Notes: generated by a model not told the origin, from the letters alone. DNA of 64,000 nt from Rhodopseudomonas sp. BR0M22 (GCF_010907035.1 NZ_QUMK01000018.1:1-64000); one strand, 5' to 3'. Counted from the first letter of the stretch, positions 12,345 through 22,227 are shown. A program made the numbers and translations.

Positions 12345-12378
12345 GGCCAAAACGAGCGCCTCGGACGAGTTTGATTAG

Positions 12379-13524
12379 TCACTCTGGATCGACTTGATAG
12401 CCAACTGGACCGAAGTGGAATTGATACTCGACACGATTGAGGATCAATCGATTTATCCCAACGACACGAACGCGGCCGTCAGCGATCGGCCGCCCGAAGA
12501 TTGCAATGTTTGGAATCGTCTTTGACCTCTCCCGATCAGCCAGTTCGGGAATTTGCCGATGAGAGATTCCAAACACTGTTTCGAAGGGCATGCCTCCGGT
12601 ACGGAGCAAGCTAAAATACGACGGGTATACGATGCCATCAAACCCTGCCGTGCGTGCCGCTAGAGCAATCTTGCGCGTCAAATCATAGGAGTGCTTGCCC
12701 GCTAAGAAGAGCATATGCACCGCCATGTCTAGGCTCTCAAATTCGGTAACGTCCTTTTCGAATAGGAGACTGGTCAGATCGAGCAATCGCAGGTCGGTTG
12801 ACGGCGTGAGTGTCGCTACAAACAGTTCGTCCTCGGCCGTCACCCGACACTCGTGAATGCAGACCTCCAGATCTTGAGAAGCATACATCACTTGTAAGCC
12901 TGGGGCATCCAATCGTCCGATGCCGCCGCAACCTAGCGGAGGGCTGTCGTATTCGCTTTGTTCAGCAGGCGCTTTTGGCGCTATCCGTAGCCGGTAAAAT
13001 AGCTCGTCGGCTTTCAGTGGTGCCGCAGGATACTCTGTTGTAATTCTCTTCAAGATTGACGTTTGGGTGACGGGGCTACTTAAGTCCTTCAGGGGCTCAA
13101 CCTCGCCAACCATCCACAATCGAGGGCCGTAATAGAAAAAGCCAACCCCCAAGACTCTTTCAATCAACCGCAAGTCGGATTCAAACCAAGGAGATGCTTC
13201 TATCTCCGTGTTCCGCTGTTGATTGAATTGAATGATCGGAGCTGCCCCGTACTCGCAACGATGTAAGGTTCCCCAAACAAAGAAACGATGCGTGAGAGCT
13301 TCAAGCTCCTCTCGACCCAGTTTTTTGCCCGACGTGGAATTGCAATTCCTGCATACGGATCGATCGTTTACTCCAAGCATCCTCGCATCAAGCTTTATTC
13401 CCTGATTCTCGAAACACTCAGAGCAAAGAAGGGGCTTCGCTCTTCGTCTGCGGAAGATGGACTGCAGGAAGCTCCCTATTCCGCCCGAATTGCTTGCCTT
13501 GTCGTGTGGAAATACCTTCCCCAT
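12379..13524 (-). CDS. RES-domain protein with N-terminal zinc ribbon (orphan)
   Basis: The 381-residue protein has an N-terminal four-cysteine cluster C34-x2-C37-x20-C58-x2-C61, a mainly helical middle, and from about residue 175 a RES domain: LFYRLRIAP (arginine), then GIGRLDAPGLQVMYAS and the glutamate in VCIHECRV (E225). RES toxins of the Xre-RES (MbcT-like) type consume NAD+. Here no Xre/MbcA antitoxin lies beside it, and the protein is about twice the usual size, like the fused HEPN/RES forms. The gene is clearly more AT-rich than its neighbours. The ribosome site GGAAGG sits 7 bases before the ATG. Actual activity is unknown. Confidence 0.72.
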   Translation of the reverse strand: MGKVFPHDKASNSGGIGSFLQSIFRRRRAKPLLCSECFENQGIKLDARMLGVNDRSVCRNCNSTSGKKLGREELEALTHRFFVWGTLHRCEYGAAPIIQFNQQRNTEIEASPWFESDLRLIERVLGVGFFYYGPRLWMVGEVEPLKDLSSPVTQTSILKRITTEYPAAPLKADELFYRLRIAPKAPAEQSEYDSPPLGCGGIGRLDAPGLQVMYASQDLEVCIHECRVTAEDELFVATLTPSTDLRLLDLTSLLFEKDVTEFESLDMAVHMLFLAGKHSYDLTRKIALAARTAGFDGIVYPSYFSLLRTGGMPFETVFGISHRQIPELADRERSKTIPNIAIFGRPIADGRVRVVGINRLILNRVEYQFHFGPVGYQVDPE

Positions 13525-13625
13525 AAGCAGCCTTCCATCTTCATCGCAACATTTGATGCGCTGATGCCCAGAGCCTTTTGGGCCGTTGGGCGCTGCAGGG
13601 CGGCTGAACCTATATCAGTGATTGG

Positions 13626-13662
13626 GAAAATAAAACACGATCGGCAGGGGGCAGCCTGATCG
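13626..13662 (-). terminator. Rho-independent terminator of the emrB operon
   Basis: On the minus strand, CGATCAGGC pairs with GCCGATCG (one bulge) around a C-rich loop, followed by TGTTTTATTTT. It lies 16 bases past the emrB stop. Confidence 0.7.
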
Positions 13663-13677
13663 ATTGGCTAGTGATGA

Positions 13678-15240
13678 TTACTCCATCACCGCCGCATGAT
13701 CCGCTGCGGCTTCGCCCTGCTTGCGCAGCGCTGCTTTGGTCGAGCCGATGATGATCGCCATCGGCACCGCAGCGGCGGTGAGGAACATCACCATCGCGTA
13801 GTCGTGCGAGAACGCGATGATCTGCGCCTGCATGGTGACGATCGCGTCCATCATCGCCTTGCCGGTGGTGGTCGACAGATCGATCATGCCGGTGACGTTC
13901 GGCATCTGCAGCGCGTCGTTGAACGGGTTGATGTGCTCGGTGAGGATCGCGTGCGCCGTGGTGGTGCCCGACGACAGCTTCGCGATCACCACTGAAATCC
14001 CGACCGAGCTGGCGACGTTGCGCACCAGCGTCAGCATGGCGGTGCCGTCGGTGCGGAGCTGTCCTGGCAGGGTCATGAACGCCACCGTCGACAACGGCAC
14101 GAACACCAGACCGAAGCCGAAACCCTGAACGATGCTGGTGACGACGACGCTCGACACGGTGGTCTGGTCGGTCCAGGCGGTCATCACGTAAAGCGACGCG
14201 CAGGTCAGCGACAGGCCGGTGGCGATCAGGGTGCGCGCCTCGATGTGGCGCATGATCCGGCCGACGATCATCATCGCCACGAAGGTGCCGCAGCCGCGTG
14301 AGGCGAGCAGCAGGCCGGCCGTCATAATCGGATAGCCCTCGACATTTTGCAGAAACGGCGACGACAGTGCCATCGTCGAGAACAGCACCAGCCCCATCAC
14401 CGTCATGAAGATGACGCCGCCGATGAAGTTGCGGTCCTTGAAGATCGCGAACTGGATGAACGGCCGCTTGGTCGTGAACGAGTGGGCGAAGAAGTAATAG
14501 AACCCGATCACCGACACGATCGACTCGATGACGATCTCGGACGAATTGAACCAGTCGAGCTGTTCGCCGCGGTCGAGCGCGAGCTGCATCGCGCCGATGC
14601 CGACCGCCAGCGCGGCAAAGCCGAACCAGTCGAATTTGAGCTCCTGGTTCTGGTCGGTCTCCTCCATGAAAAGCGCCAGGCCCAGCACCGTGATGGCGCC
14701 GAACGGCAGATTGACGAAGAACACCCAGTGCCAGGAGTAGGTTTCGGTCAGCCAGGCGCCGAGGGACGGGCCCATGATCGGCCCCATCATCACGCCCATG
14801 CCCCAGATCGACATCGCCTTGGCGCGCTCGTGCAGCGCGTAGCTGTCCAGCATCACCGCCTGCGACAGCGGCACCAGCGCCGCGCCGAACACGCCCTGCA
14901 GCAGCCGGAACGCCACCATCTGGGTGATGTCCTGGGCAAGGCCGCACATCACCGATGCGGCGGTGAAGCCGGCCGCGCAGATGATGAAGATGCGCTTGCG
15001 CCCGAACCGGTTGGCGATCCAGCCGACCGGCGCCGTCATGATCGCGGCCGCCACGATATAGGACGTCAGCACCCAGTTGATCTGGTCCTGCGATGCCGAC
15101 AGCGAGCCTTGCATATAGGGTAGCGCCACGTTGGCGATGGTGGTGTCGAGCGCCTGCATGATCGTCGCGGTCATGGCGCAGATCGTCACCATGTTGCGGC
15201 GGAAGCCCGGAACCGCAGACGAATGAGCGGCGCTCGACAT
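13678..15240 (-). CDS. emrB: EmrB/QacA-type multidrug efflux permease (MFS, DHA2)
   Basis: The 520-residue, 14-helix major facilitator exports drugs by proton antiport. Visible DHA2 features are the N-terminal motif LDTTIANVALPYMQGSL with the conserved Asp in the first helix, the loop 2-3 motif GWIANRFGRKRIF, and WHWVFFVNLPFGA in the middle. With the periplasmic adaptor encoded just upstream (3-base gap) and an outer-membrane channel it should form a tripartite pump. It is the last gene of marR-emrA-emrB. Confidence 0.93.
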   Translation of the reverse strand: MSSAAHSSAVPGFRRNMVTICAMTATIMQALDTTIANVALPYMQGSLSASQDQINWVLTSYIVAAAIMTAPVGWIANRFGRKRIFIICAAGFTAASVMCGLAQDITQMVAFRLLQGVFGAALVPLSQAVMLDSYALHERAKAMSIWGMGVMMGPIMGPSLGAWLTETYSWHWVFFVNLPFGAITVLGLALFMEETDQNQELKFDWFGFAALAVGIGAMQLALDRGEQLDWFNSSEIVIESIVSVIGFYYFFAHSFTTKRPFIQFAIFKDRNFIGGVIFMTVMGLVLFSTMALSSPFLQNVEGYPIMTAGLLLASRGCGTFVAMMIVGRIMRHIEARTLIATGLSLTCASLYVMTAWTDQTTVSSVVVTSIVQGFGFGLVFVPLSTVAFMTLPGQLRTDGTAMLTLVRNVASSVGISVVIAKLSSGTTTAHAILTEHINPFNDALQMPNVTGMIDLSTTTGKAMMDAIVTMQAQIIAFSHDYAMVMFLTAAAVPMAIIIGSTKAALRKQGEAAADHAAVME

Positions 15241-15243
15241 CGC

Positions 15244-16428
15244 TTACCTGGCCTCGTGCGCGTCGTCGTCAGCCTGCGCGGCCTTGGCGGGGCCGAAGCC
15301 GAGCAGGCCCGCCAGCGAACGCCGGTGATTGGTGTCGATCGACACGTTCACGCTCATGCCCGCCTTCAACCGGCGCACCATCGCGTCGGTTTCGTCGAAC
15401 GCGATCCGCAGCGGCACGCGCTGCACCACCTTGACGAAATTGCCGGTGGCGTTCTGCGGCGGCAGCACGGCGAATTGCGCGCCGGTGCCCGGCGAGAGCG
15501 ACGTCACTCGGCCCTTGAAGGCATGATCGGGGAAGGCATCGACGTCCAGCGTCACGGTCTGCCCCACCGCCACATATGTGAAATCGCTTTCCTTCGGATT
15601 GGCATCGACCCAAGGATGCGAGGTGTCGATGACGCTGAACACCGGCGTTCCGGCGGCGACGAAGCGGCCGAGCTGAATGTTGTCGACCTGGGTGGCGGTG
15701 CCGCGCATCGGCGCCCGCACCGTCGCCAGGCGGAGGTTGCGCTCGGCGTCCTCGAGCGCCGCTTTGGCCTGGGCATAGGCGGGGAATTTCTCCAGCGGCA
15801 GGGCGGGGTCGCCGAGCAACTGGTTGAGGGCCGTCGACTGCTGTTGCTTGACGAGCTGCAACTGCGCCTGCGCGGTCACCAGCGCGGCGGTGGAGTTGTC
15901 GAGATCGAGTTGCGAGCCGGCACGGCTCTGCACCAGCGAGGTCTTGCGTTCGACGTCACGCTGCTTCAACGCGATGCCGGCATCCACCAGATCGACCGTT
16001 TTGCCGTACAGCTCGACGTTGGCGACGAGGTTGTCGTGGCTGGTCTTGGCGTCCGCCAGCTTGGCCTGGGCCTGGGCCACAGCGAGGCGGAACGGCACCG
16101 GATCGATCTGGAACAGCTCGTCGCCGGGCTCGACATGCTGGCCTTCCTTGACGGTGACCTTGACGATCTTGCCTGCGACGTCCGGCGTGATCAGCACCTT
16201 CTGGGCGCCCACATAGGCGTCGTCGGTGGTGACGTAGCGACCGCCTTCCAGATAGAAGGTGATGCCGCCGATCAGCGCCAGCAGCGGCAGCACGATCAGC
16301 AGCAGCGGCCGGCGATAGCGACGCAGCGCGCCGCCGACACCGCTACGCGGTCCCGAGCCGGCGGTGGCGGCCGGATCGGTCGCGGGTTCCTTCTGCTCGG
16401 TCGGAAATTTCAGGGCCGGTTCAGCCAT
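15244..16428 (-). CDS. emrA: EmrA-type membrane fusion protein (HlyD family)
   Basis: The 394-residue adaptor has one N-terminal membrane anchor (LLLIVLPLLALIGGITFYLEG), the biotinyl-lipoyl half motif YVTTDDAYVGAQKVLITPDVAGKI, a long alpha-hairpin rich in Gln/Ala/Leu (about residues 110-220), and the beta-barrel domain with LRLATVRAPMRGTATQVDN. It links the inner-membrane EmrB permease to an outer-membrane factor. The ATG at 16428 overlaps the marR stop by 8 bases, which implies translational coupling. The frame is open further upstream, but that part overlaps marR. Confidence 0.93.
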   Translation of the reverse strand: MAEPALKFPTEQKEPATDPAATAGSGPRSGVGGALRRYRRPLLLIVLPLLALIGGITFYLEGGRYVTTDDAYVGAQKVLITPDVAGKIVKVTVKEGQHVEPGDELFQIDPVPFRLAVAQAQAKLADAKTSHDNLVANVELYGKTVDLVDAGIALKQRDVERKTSLVQSRAGSQLDLDNSTAALVTAQAQLQLVKQQQSTALNQLLGDPALPLEKFPAYAQAKAALEDAERNLRLATVRAPMRGTATQVDNIQLGRFVAAGTPVFSVIDTSHPWVDANPKESDFTYVAVGQTVTLDVDAFPDHAFKGRVTSLSPGTGAQFAVLPPQNATGNFVKVVQRVPLRIAFDETDAMVRRLKAGMSVNVSIDTNHRRSLAGLLGFGPAKAAQADDDAHEAR

Positions 16429-16906
16429 AGCGCTCTTCCCGTCTTGTCTCTTCGCGTTGGCAGTGGTGCTGGAGGGCGCCACGCAAATTCTCTTTGATGA
16501 TCTGCATCTGCCGCAGCAGGCGCTGCGCATCGTCCGGCGTGAGGCCGGCGAGCGCGGTGGCGGTGAGTTCGGCGCGGAGTTCGGCCAGCTTGCCGAGCAG
16601 CGGCCGGGCCGCCTCGCGCAGGTGCAGCCGCTTGCAGCGCCGGTCGGTGTCGTCGCTCCGGCGTTCAAGCCAACCGTTGTCGCACAGCTTGTCGATCAGC
16701 CGGGTCAGCGTGATCGGCTGCAGTTCCATCTGCTCGGCGAGTTCGGACTGCTTCAGCCCCTCGGCGCGCTCCACCTTCGCCAGCACCGCCCATTGGGCAC
16801 GCGTGATGCCGTGCCGCGACGCCTGCTTGTCCGCATAGGCGCGGATCAGCCGCTGCACTTCGGCAAACACGAAAATGATGTTCTGGTCGCCCGGACCGTT
16901 GGACAT
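16421..16906 (-). CDS. MarR-family transcriptional regulator of the efflux operon
   Basis: The 161-residue regulator has the MarR winged helix-turn-helix (ITRAQWAVLAKVERAEGLKQSELAEQ, then LTRLIDKLCDNGWLERR). MarR proteins usually repress a neighbouring efflux system until a ligand, often a phenolic or drug, binds. It is the first gene of marR-emrA-emrB. AGGAG stands about 10 bases before the ATG, and a perfect 16-bp palindrome sits in its promoter spacer, so autorepression is likely. Confidence 0.9.
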   Translation of the reverse strand: MSNGPGDQNIIFVFAEVQRLIRAYADKQASRHGITRAQWAVLAKVERAEGLKQSELAEQMELQPITLTRLIDKLCDNGWLERRSDDTDRRCKRLHLREAARPLLGKLAELRAELTATALAGLTPDDAQRLLRQMQIIKENLRGALQHHCQREETRREERYG

Positions 16907-16929
16907 TGGGGCAATCTCCTAAGCATCCG

Positions 16930-16958
16930 ATAAAATAAGCTAGCTTATTATTTCACAA
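16930..16958 (-). promoter_or_regulatory. Promoter of marR-emrAB with overlapping 16-bp palindromic operator
   Basis: On the minus strand, -35 TTGTGA (16953-16958) and -10 TTTTAT (16930-16935) are 17 bases apart. The spacer holds the perfect palindrome AATAAGCT-AGCTTATT (16934-16949), which touches the -10. This is the classical layout for repression by a MarR dimer. The binding protein is inferred from position only. Confidence 0.6.
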
Positions 16959-17100
16959 GATGGGAAGTCGCATATGTCCGATCCAGTTGCGCATGCCTCC
17001 CAGGTGCCGGTGGCTTGCGAGACGAGACTGAATCCCCAGTGTAGGATGGGCCAACGAAGCATGAGCCGGCTTGGCGCCGGCAAGTGAGTGGTGACGTTCG

Positions 17101-17589
17101 ATGACCGCACTGAAGCCGACCTTCCCCGCGCCGGGGCACGACCACGAGCGTTGCTCGGCCGAGGGGTTGGAGCACGCGGAGCGCGTCTGTGCCGATCGAT
17201 CGCAGAATCTGACCCCGATCCGCCGGCAGGTGCTGCGTGCGCTGCTGTCGAGCCATCGGCCGCTCGGCGCCTATGAGCTGATCGACGAGCTAGCGCGGGT
17301 GATGCCGCGGCCGGCGCCGATCACGGTGTATCGGGCGCTGGATTTTCTGATGCAGAATGGCCTCGTTCACCGGATCGAGAGTCGCAATGCGTTTCTCGCC
17401 TGCGGCCACGACCACGACGACGCGGCGACCGTTGCGTTCCTTATCTGCGAATGCTGCGGCTCGGTGGCCGAGGTCCCCGCCTCCGAAGTGACGCAGCGTC
17501 TCAACGAAGCCGCGCGTCAGACCGGCTTCACACCGAAGATGTCGGTGGTCGAGATCACCGGCTTGTGCGGCCATTGCCAAGCCGCCTGA
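17101..17589 (+). CDS. zur: Fur-family regulator, Zur type
   Basis: The 162-residue protein has the Fur fold: a winged helix with LTPIRRQVLRALLSSHRPLG and the recognition segment PITVYRALDFLMQNGLVHRI, then a dimer domain with AFLACGHDHDD and two zinc-binding CxxC pairs (ICECCGSVAE and GLCGHC). The phrase RIESRNAFLAC is typical of Zur rather than Fur or PerR, so it probably senses zinc and represses zinc uptake genes. No znu genes are adjacent. The downstream permease gene follows after about 160 bases. Confidence 0.8.
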   Translation: MTALKPTFPAPGHDHERCSAEGLEHAERVCADRSQNLTPIRRQVLRALLSSHRPLGAYELIDELARVMPRPAPITVYRALDFLMQNGLVHRIESRNAFLACGHDHDDAATVAFLICECCGSVAEVPASEVTQRLNEAARQTGFTPKMSVVEITGLCGHCQAA

Positions 17590-17667
17590 CGCGGTTTACG
17601 CCTTGATCCATGGGAGGAGCGTGGCGCGCCAGCGCCCGCCACAACACGGCGAAAAGCCGGAGGCACC

Positions 17668-17745
17668 ATGTCGATCAAGACGTTACGCCCGACCAGGGCG
17701 ATTTCCTCGAACCCAATCACTCTGCCCGCACGACCGCTGCGGTGA
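17668..17745 (+). CDS. Possible 25-residue leader peptide upstream of the DMT permease
   Basis: An ATG with GGAGG 4 bases upstream opens a 26-codon frame (MSIKTLRPTRAISSNPITLP and five more residues). Its TGA overlaps a GTG (17742-17744) that is in frame with the permease, forming GTGA. This is the usual geometry for translational coupling. It has no recognisable domain and could be chance. Confidence 0.35.
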   Translation: MSIKTLRPTRAISSNPITLPARPLR

Positions 17746-17753
17746 GCGGCACC

Positions 17754-18641
17754 ATGGGGCGTCCGCTGAGCGCCGGCGCGATCGCGCTGATGCTGGTGTG
17801 CTGCTTCAGCTGGGGCTTCAACCAGATCGCCGTGAAGCTGGTGCTGCCGGAAATCCCGCCTTTCCTGCAGGCCGGAATCCGCTCCAGCGTCGGCATGGTG
17901 GTGCTGCTGATCATCGCCTGGGCTCGCGGCGTCAAGCTGTTCCAGCGCGACGGCACGCTGAAGGCCGGGCTGTTCGCCGGCCTACTGTTCGGGCTCGAAT
18001 TCGTGCTGATCTATCGCGGCCTGATGCTCACCACTGCGACCCGCGGCGTGGTCTTCCTGTACACCGCCCCGTTCATCGTGGCGCTCGGCTCCTACCACTT
18101 CCTCGGCGAGCGCCTGAGCGCCCTGCAATGGTCCGGATTGGCGCTGAGCTTCGCCGGCGTCGCGCTGGCGATCGGCGTGCCGCAGCCCGACGTCGACGCC
18201 AAAGTGCTGCTCGGCGACCTGATGCTGGTCGGCGGCGGCGCGCTGTGGGGGGCCACCACCCTGATCGTCAAGGCCAGCCGGCTGCAGAAGGCCCCGGCCG
18301 AGAAGGGGCTGGCCTACCAGATCGCGGTCTCGATTCCGCTGCTGTTCGGCGCGGCCCTGATTTCAGGCGAATCCATCGCCAAAATGCCGAGCCCTGGCGC
18401 CATCACCCTGATGGCCTACCAGTCGGTTTGGGTGGTCGGCCTGACCTTTTTGCTCTGGTTCAGCCTGGTGAAGACCTATTCGGCCAGCAAATTGTCGGCT
18501 TTTTCATTCATTACCCCTTTATTCGGGGTGGTGGCGGGCTATGTCATCATGCACGACCCGCTGACCCCGGCCTTCGGCTTCGCGGCGCTGCTGGTGATTG
18601 CCGGCCTGTACCTCGTCAACCGCCCGGCGAAGACCGCTTGA
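17754..18641 (+). CDS. DMT-superfamily permease (EamA domains)
   Basis: The 295-residue protein has ten hydrophobic helices in two EamA repeats (GFNQIAVKLVLPEIPPFLQA and later ALWGATTLIVKASRLQ), typical of small-metabolite exporters such as RhaT/YdcZ relatives. The substrate cannot be told from the sequence. I placed the start at ATG 17754, but the in-frame GTG at 17742, coupled to a short upstream reading frame, is a good alternative. The open frame continues upstream to 17610 without family resemblance. Confidence 0.88.
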   Translation: MGRPLSAGAIALMLVCCFSWGFNQIAVKLVLPEIPPFLQAGIRSSVGMVVLLIIAWARGVKLFQRDGTLKAGLFAGLLFGLEFVLIYRGLMLTTATRGVVFLYTAPFIVALGSYHFLGERLSALQWSGLALSFAGVALAIGVPQPDVDAKVLLGDLMLVGGGALWGATTLIVKASRLQKAPAEKGLAYQIAVSIPLLFGAALISGESIAKMPSPGAITLMAYQSVWVVGLTFLLWFSLVKTYSASKLSAFSFITPLFGVVAGYVIMHDPLTPAFGFAALLVIAGLYLVNRPAKTA

Positions 18642-18701
18642 GGCCGCCATGGCCGGGTTCCTGCGCCGATTGATCGATTGCTGAATGTCATCGAAACCTG
18701 A

Positions 18702-20009
<1,308 letters not shown>

Positions 20010-20029
20010 GTCCGCCGCGGCACATCCTC

Positions 20030-20323
20030 TCATTCGGAACGAGTGGGATCGCGTCTTGCGGTGTTGCGGACGCTGAGGATGACGACTTCATCCTTGGCTT
20101 CGTCCACCTTGTGAAAGATCACGAACGGATAGCGGACCACGGATAGCGCACGGACGGTCGTCAGATCGGTCTTGTGGCCGGCCAGAGGAAACTCGCCCAA
20201 GAGGCGAGTTCGCTCCCAAATCAGGTTCGCAACCGCTCGGGCGGCGGATGCGTTGCGCTCAGCAATGAACGATAGGATCTCGTCGAGTTCGTGGACCGCG
20301 TTCTCGGACCAGCGAACCTTCAT
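20030..20323 (-). CDS. ParE/RelE-family toxin
   Basis: The 97-residue basic protein has the ParE fold signature: MKVRWSENAVHELDEILSFIAERNASAARAV at the start, then GHKTDLTTVRALSVVRYPFVIFHKV, and VVILSVRNTARRDP at the end. ParE toxins poison DNA gyrase and RelE relatives cut mRNA; the sequence is closer to ParE. It is encoded second in a two-gene unit, its ATG overlapping the antitoxin stop (TCAT at 20320-20323). Both genes sit between ispG and the antiporter gene. Confidence 0.87.
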   Translation of the reverse strand: MKVRWSENAVHELDEILSFIAERNASAARAVANLIWERTRLLGEFPLAGHKTDLTTVRALSVVRYPFVIFHKVDEAKDEVVILSVRNTARRDPTRSE

Positions 20324-20550
20324 GCCCGAAAGCGATTGAACAGCGCGGCCACAGTTTCATCACTGGCAAGCCGGCTCTCTCGAAGGTCCGCCAAGCCGCG
20401 TTCGACGGCAATCCGATCACCATCGCTCAACCGGTAAACGAGATCGTGGCGGGACTCGATTTCGGCGATGGAGTTCAGCAGATCCTGCTGGGCGGCCGAA
20501 GGCCACGCCGCGACCCGGTCGAGCAATAGTTCCAGCTCAGGTTTCATCAT
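20320..20550 (-). CDS. Antitoxin of the ParE-type module
   Basis: The 76-residue acidic helical protein lies first in the pair and overlaps the toxin by 4 bases, as is normal for toxin-antitoxin operons. LLLDRVAAWPSAAQQDLLNSI and the end RLASDETVAALFNRFR resemble the small addiction-module component family. A DNA-binding N-terminal part is not obvious. Function is inferred mainly from the linkage. Confidence 0.78.
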   Translation of the reverse strand: MMKPELELLLDRVAAWPSAAQQDLLNSIAEIESRHDLVYRLSDGDRIAVERGLADLRESRLASDETVAALFNRFRA

Positions 20551-20619
20551 GGCTGCAGATTAGCACGATTTCGACGTTCCGGCAGAAGCTAAGCCGGGCA
20601 AGGTCACTGGAGGACGCCC

Positions 20620-22227
20620 TTACAGCGGCCCCGGCGCCGCCTCGCGGTTCGCGAGGCTCGCCTCTTCGAGGTCGAGGTCGCGCTCGATCCGGCGTCGCGC
20701 CTCGTCGGTGATCTTGCCGGCGCGGAGCTGGGCGTGGATGAATTTGCGCTCGACCGCGATCAGCTCGCGCACCAGAGCGATGCCGACCGCGGAGGCCTCA
20801 TGGTCCGGCGAGCCGATCGGATCGGGCAGCAGGCTGGCGCGGGTCTGGTGCCTTGCGTGCAGCAGCTTGAGCACCTCGTCGGTCAGTTCGCGATTGTCGG
20901 TGATCTTCTTCAGCGAAGCCTGCGCGGCGGCCAGCGCTTCGCGCCGCGCGACGATCTCGTCGTCGTGTTCGGCGATCTGCTCCCGATGGCCGACATGGGT
21001 GATGCCGAGCAGCCTCACCACCGCAGGCAGCGTCAGGCCGAGCCCCACCAGGGTGATCAGGATCACCCCGAAGGTGACGAACAAAATCAGATCGCGATAG
21101 GGGAATGTCTCGCCGCCCTGCAGCGCATAAGGCAGCGCCAGCGCGGCGGCGAGCGACACCGCGCCGCGCACGCCGGTGAATCCGATCACGAACACCGTGC
21201 GCCACGACGGGTAGGGATCGCGCGCCCGCAAGCTGCGGCTGAGAAGCCGCGGCAGATAGAACGCCGGATACACCCAGACGAAGCGTGCGGCGATCACGAT
21301 CGCGGCGACCAGCAGCGTGGCTGTGAGGATGTCGCCGAAGGCGAACTCCTTGGACCGTTCCAGCAGCGCGCGGAGCTGGAAGCCGGTGAGCAGAAACAGC
21401 ATTCCTTCGATCAGGTAGATCACCAGGTCCCAGAAGAAGATGCCCTGCAGCCGAGTCGCCGCCGAGATCAGCAAGGGGCCGTTCCACGAGATGTAGAGCC
21501 CGCAGGCGACGGTGGCGATCACGCCCGATCCGCCATGGTGTTCTGGAATCCAATAGGCGATGTAGGGCGTCAGCAGCGACAGCGTGATCTCGATCTGCGG
21601 ATCGCGCACCCAATGCCGTAGTCGCAGGCTGAGCCAGCCGACCGCCACGCCGAAGGCAAGTTCGCCGGCCATGATCGCCACGAAGGTTCCGGACGCCTTG
21701 GTCAGCGAGAATGCGCCGGTCATGATCGCCGCCACCGCGAAACGGTAAAGGATCAGCGCGGTGGCATCGTTGGCGAGCCCTTCGCCCTCCAGTACCACCA
21801 CGATCCGGCGTGGCAGGCCGAGCTTGCGGGCGATCGCGAGCGGCGCCACCACATCCGGTGGTGCGACGATTGCACCGAGCAAAAACCCGACCGGCCAGGG
21901 CAGCCCGATCAGATAGTGCGACGCGGCCGCGACCGCGCATGCGGTAAAGATCACACAGCCGATCGCGAGCAGGCCGATCGCCCGCAGGTTGGCGCAGAAC
22001 TCGCGCCAGCTCATGGCCACGCTCGCCGAATAGATCAGCGGCGGCAGCACCAACAGCAGGATCAGATCTGGCGGCAGTTCGATCGCCGGCATGCCGGGAA
22101 TGAACGCCAGCGTGATGCCGGCGATCAGCAGCAGGATCGCCGGTGCGATATTCACCCGCCGGGCCAGCAGCGCCGTTCCGGCCAGCACCGCGAGCAGCGT
22201 GAGAAAGATCTGAAACTTGGCTTCCAC
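20620..22227 (-). CDS. CPA1-family Na+(K+)/H+ antiporter
   Basis: The protein (535 residues from the chosen start) has about twelve membrane helices followed by a charged cytoplasmic tail of about 140 residues. Family landmarks are LVLPPLIYSASVAMSWREF, the ion-site block GAIVAPPDVVAPLAIARKLGLPRRIVVVLEGEGLANDATALI (with D replacing the first T of the usual TDP), and FTGVRGAVSLAAALALP. It should exchange Na+ or K+ for H+. The GTG at 22227 starts directly at the first helix (VEAKFQIFLTLLAVLAG) with GGTGA upstream; an ATG at 22296 is the longest alternative. Confidence 0.88.
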   Translation of the reverse strand: MEAKFQIFLTLLAVLAGTALLARRVNIAPAILLLIAGITLAFIPGMPAIELPPDLILLLVLPPLIYSASVAMSWREFCANLRAIGLLAIGCVIFTACAVAAASHYLIGLPWPVGFLLGAIVAPPDVVAPLAIARKLGLPRRIVVVLEGEGLANDATALILYRFAVAAIMTGAFSLTKASGTFVAIMAGELAFGVAVGWLSLRLRHWVRDPQIEITLSLLTPYIAYWIPEHHGGSGVIATVACGLYISWNGPLLISAATRLQGIFFWDLVIYLIEGMLFLLTGFQLRALLERSKEFAFGDILTATLLVAAIVIAARFVWVYPAFYLPRLLSRSLRARDPYPSWRTVFVIGFTGVRGAVSLAAALALPYALQGGETFPYRDLILFVTFGVILITLVGLGLTLPAVVRLLGITHVGHREQIAEHDDEIVARREALAAAQASLKKITDNRELTDEVLKLLHARHQTRASLLPDPIGSPDHEASAVGIALVRELIAVERKFIHAQLRAGKITDEARRRIERDLDLEEASLANREAAPGPL

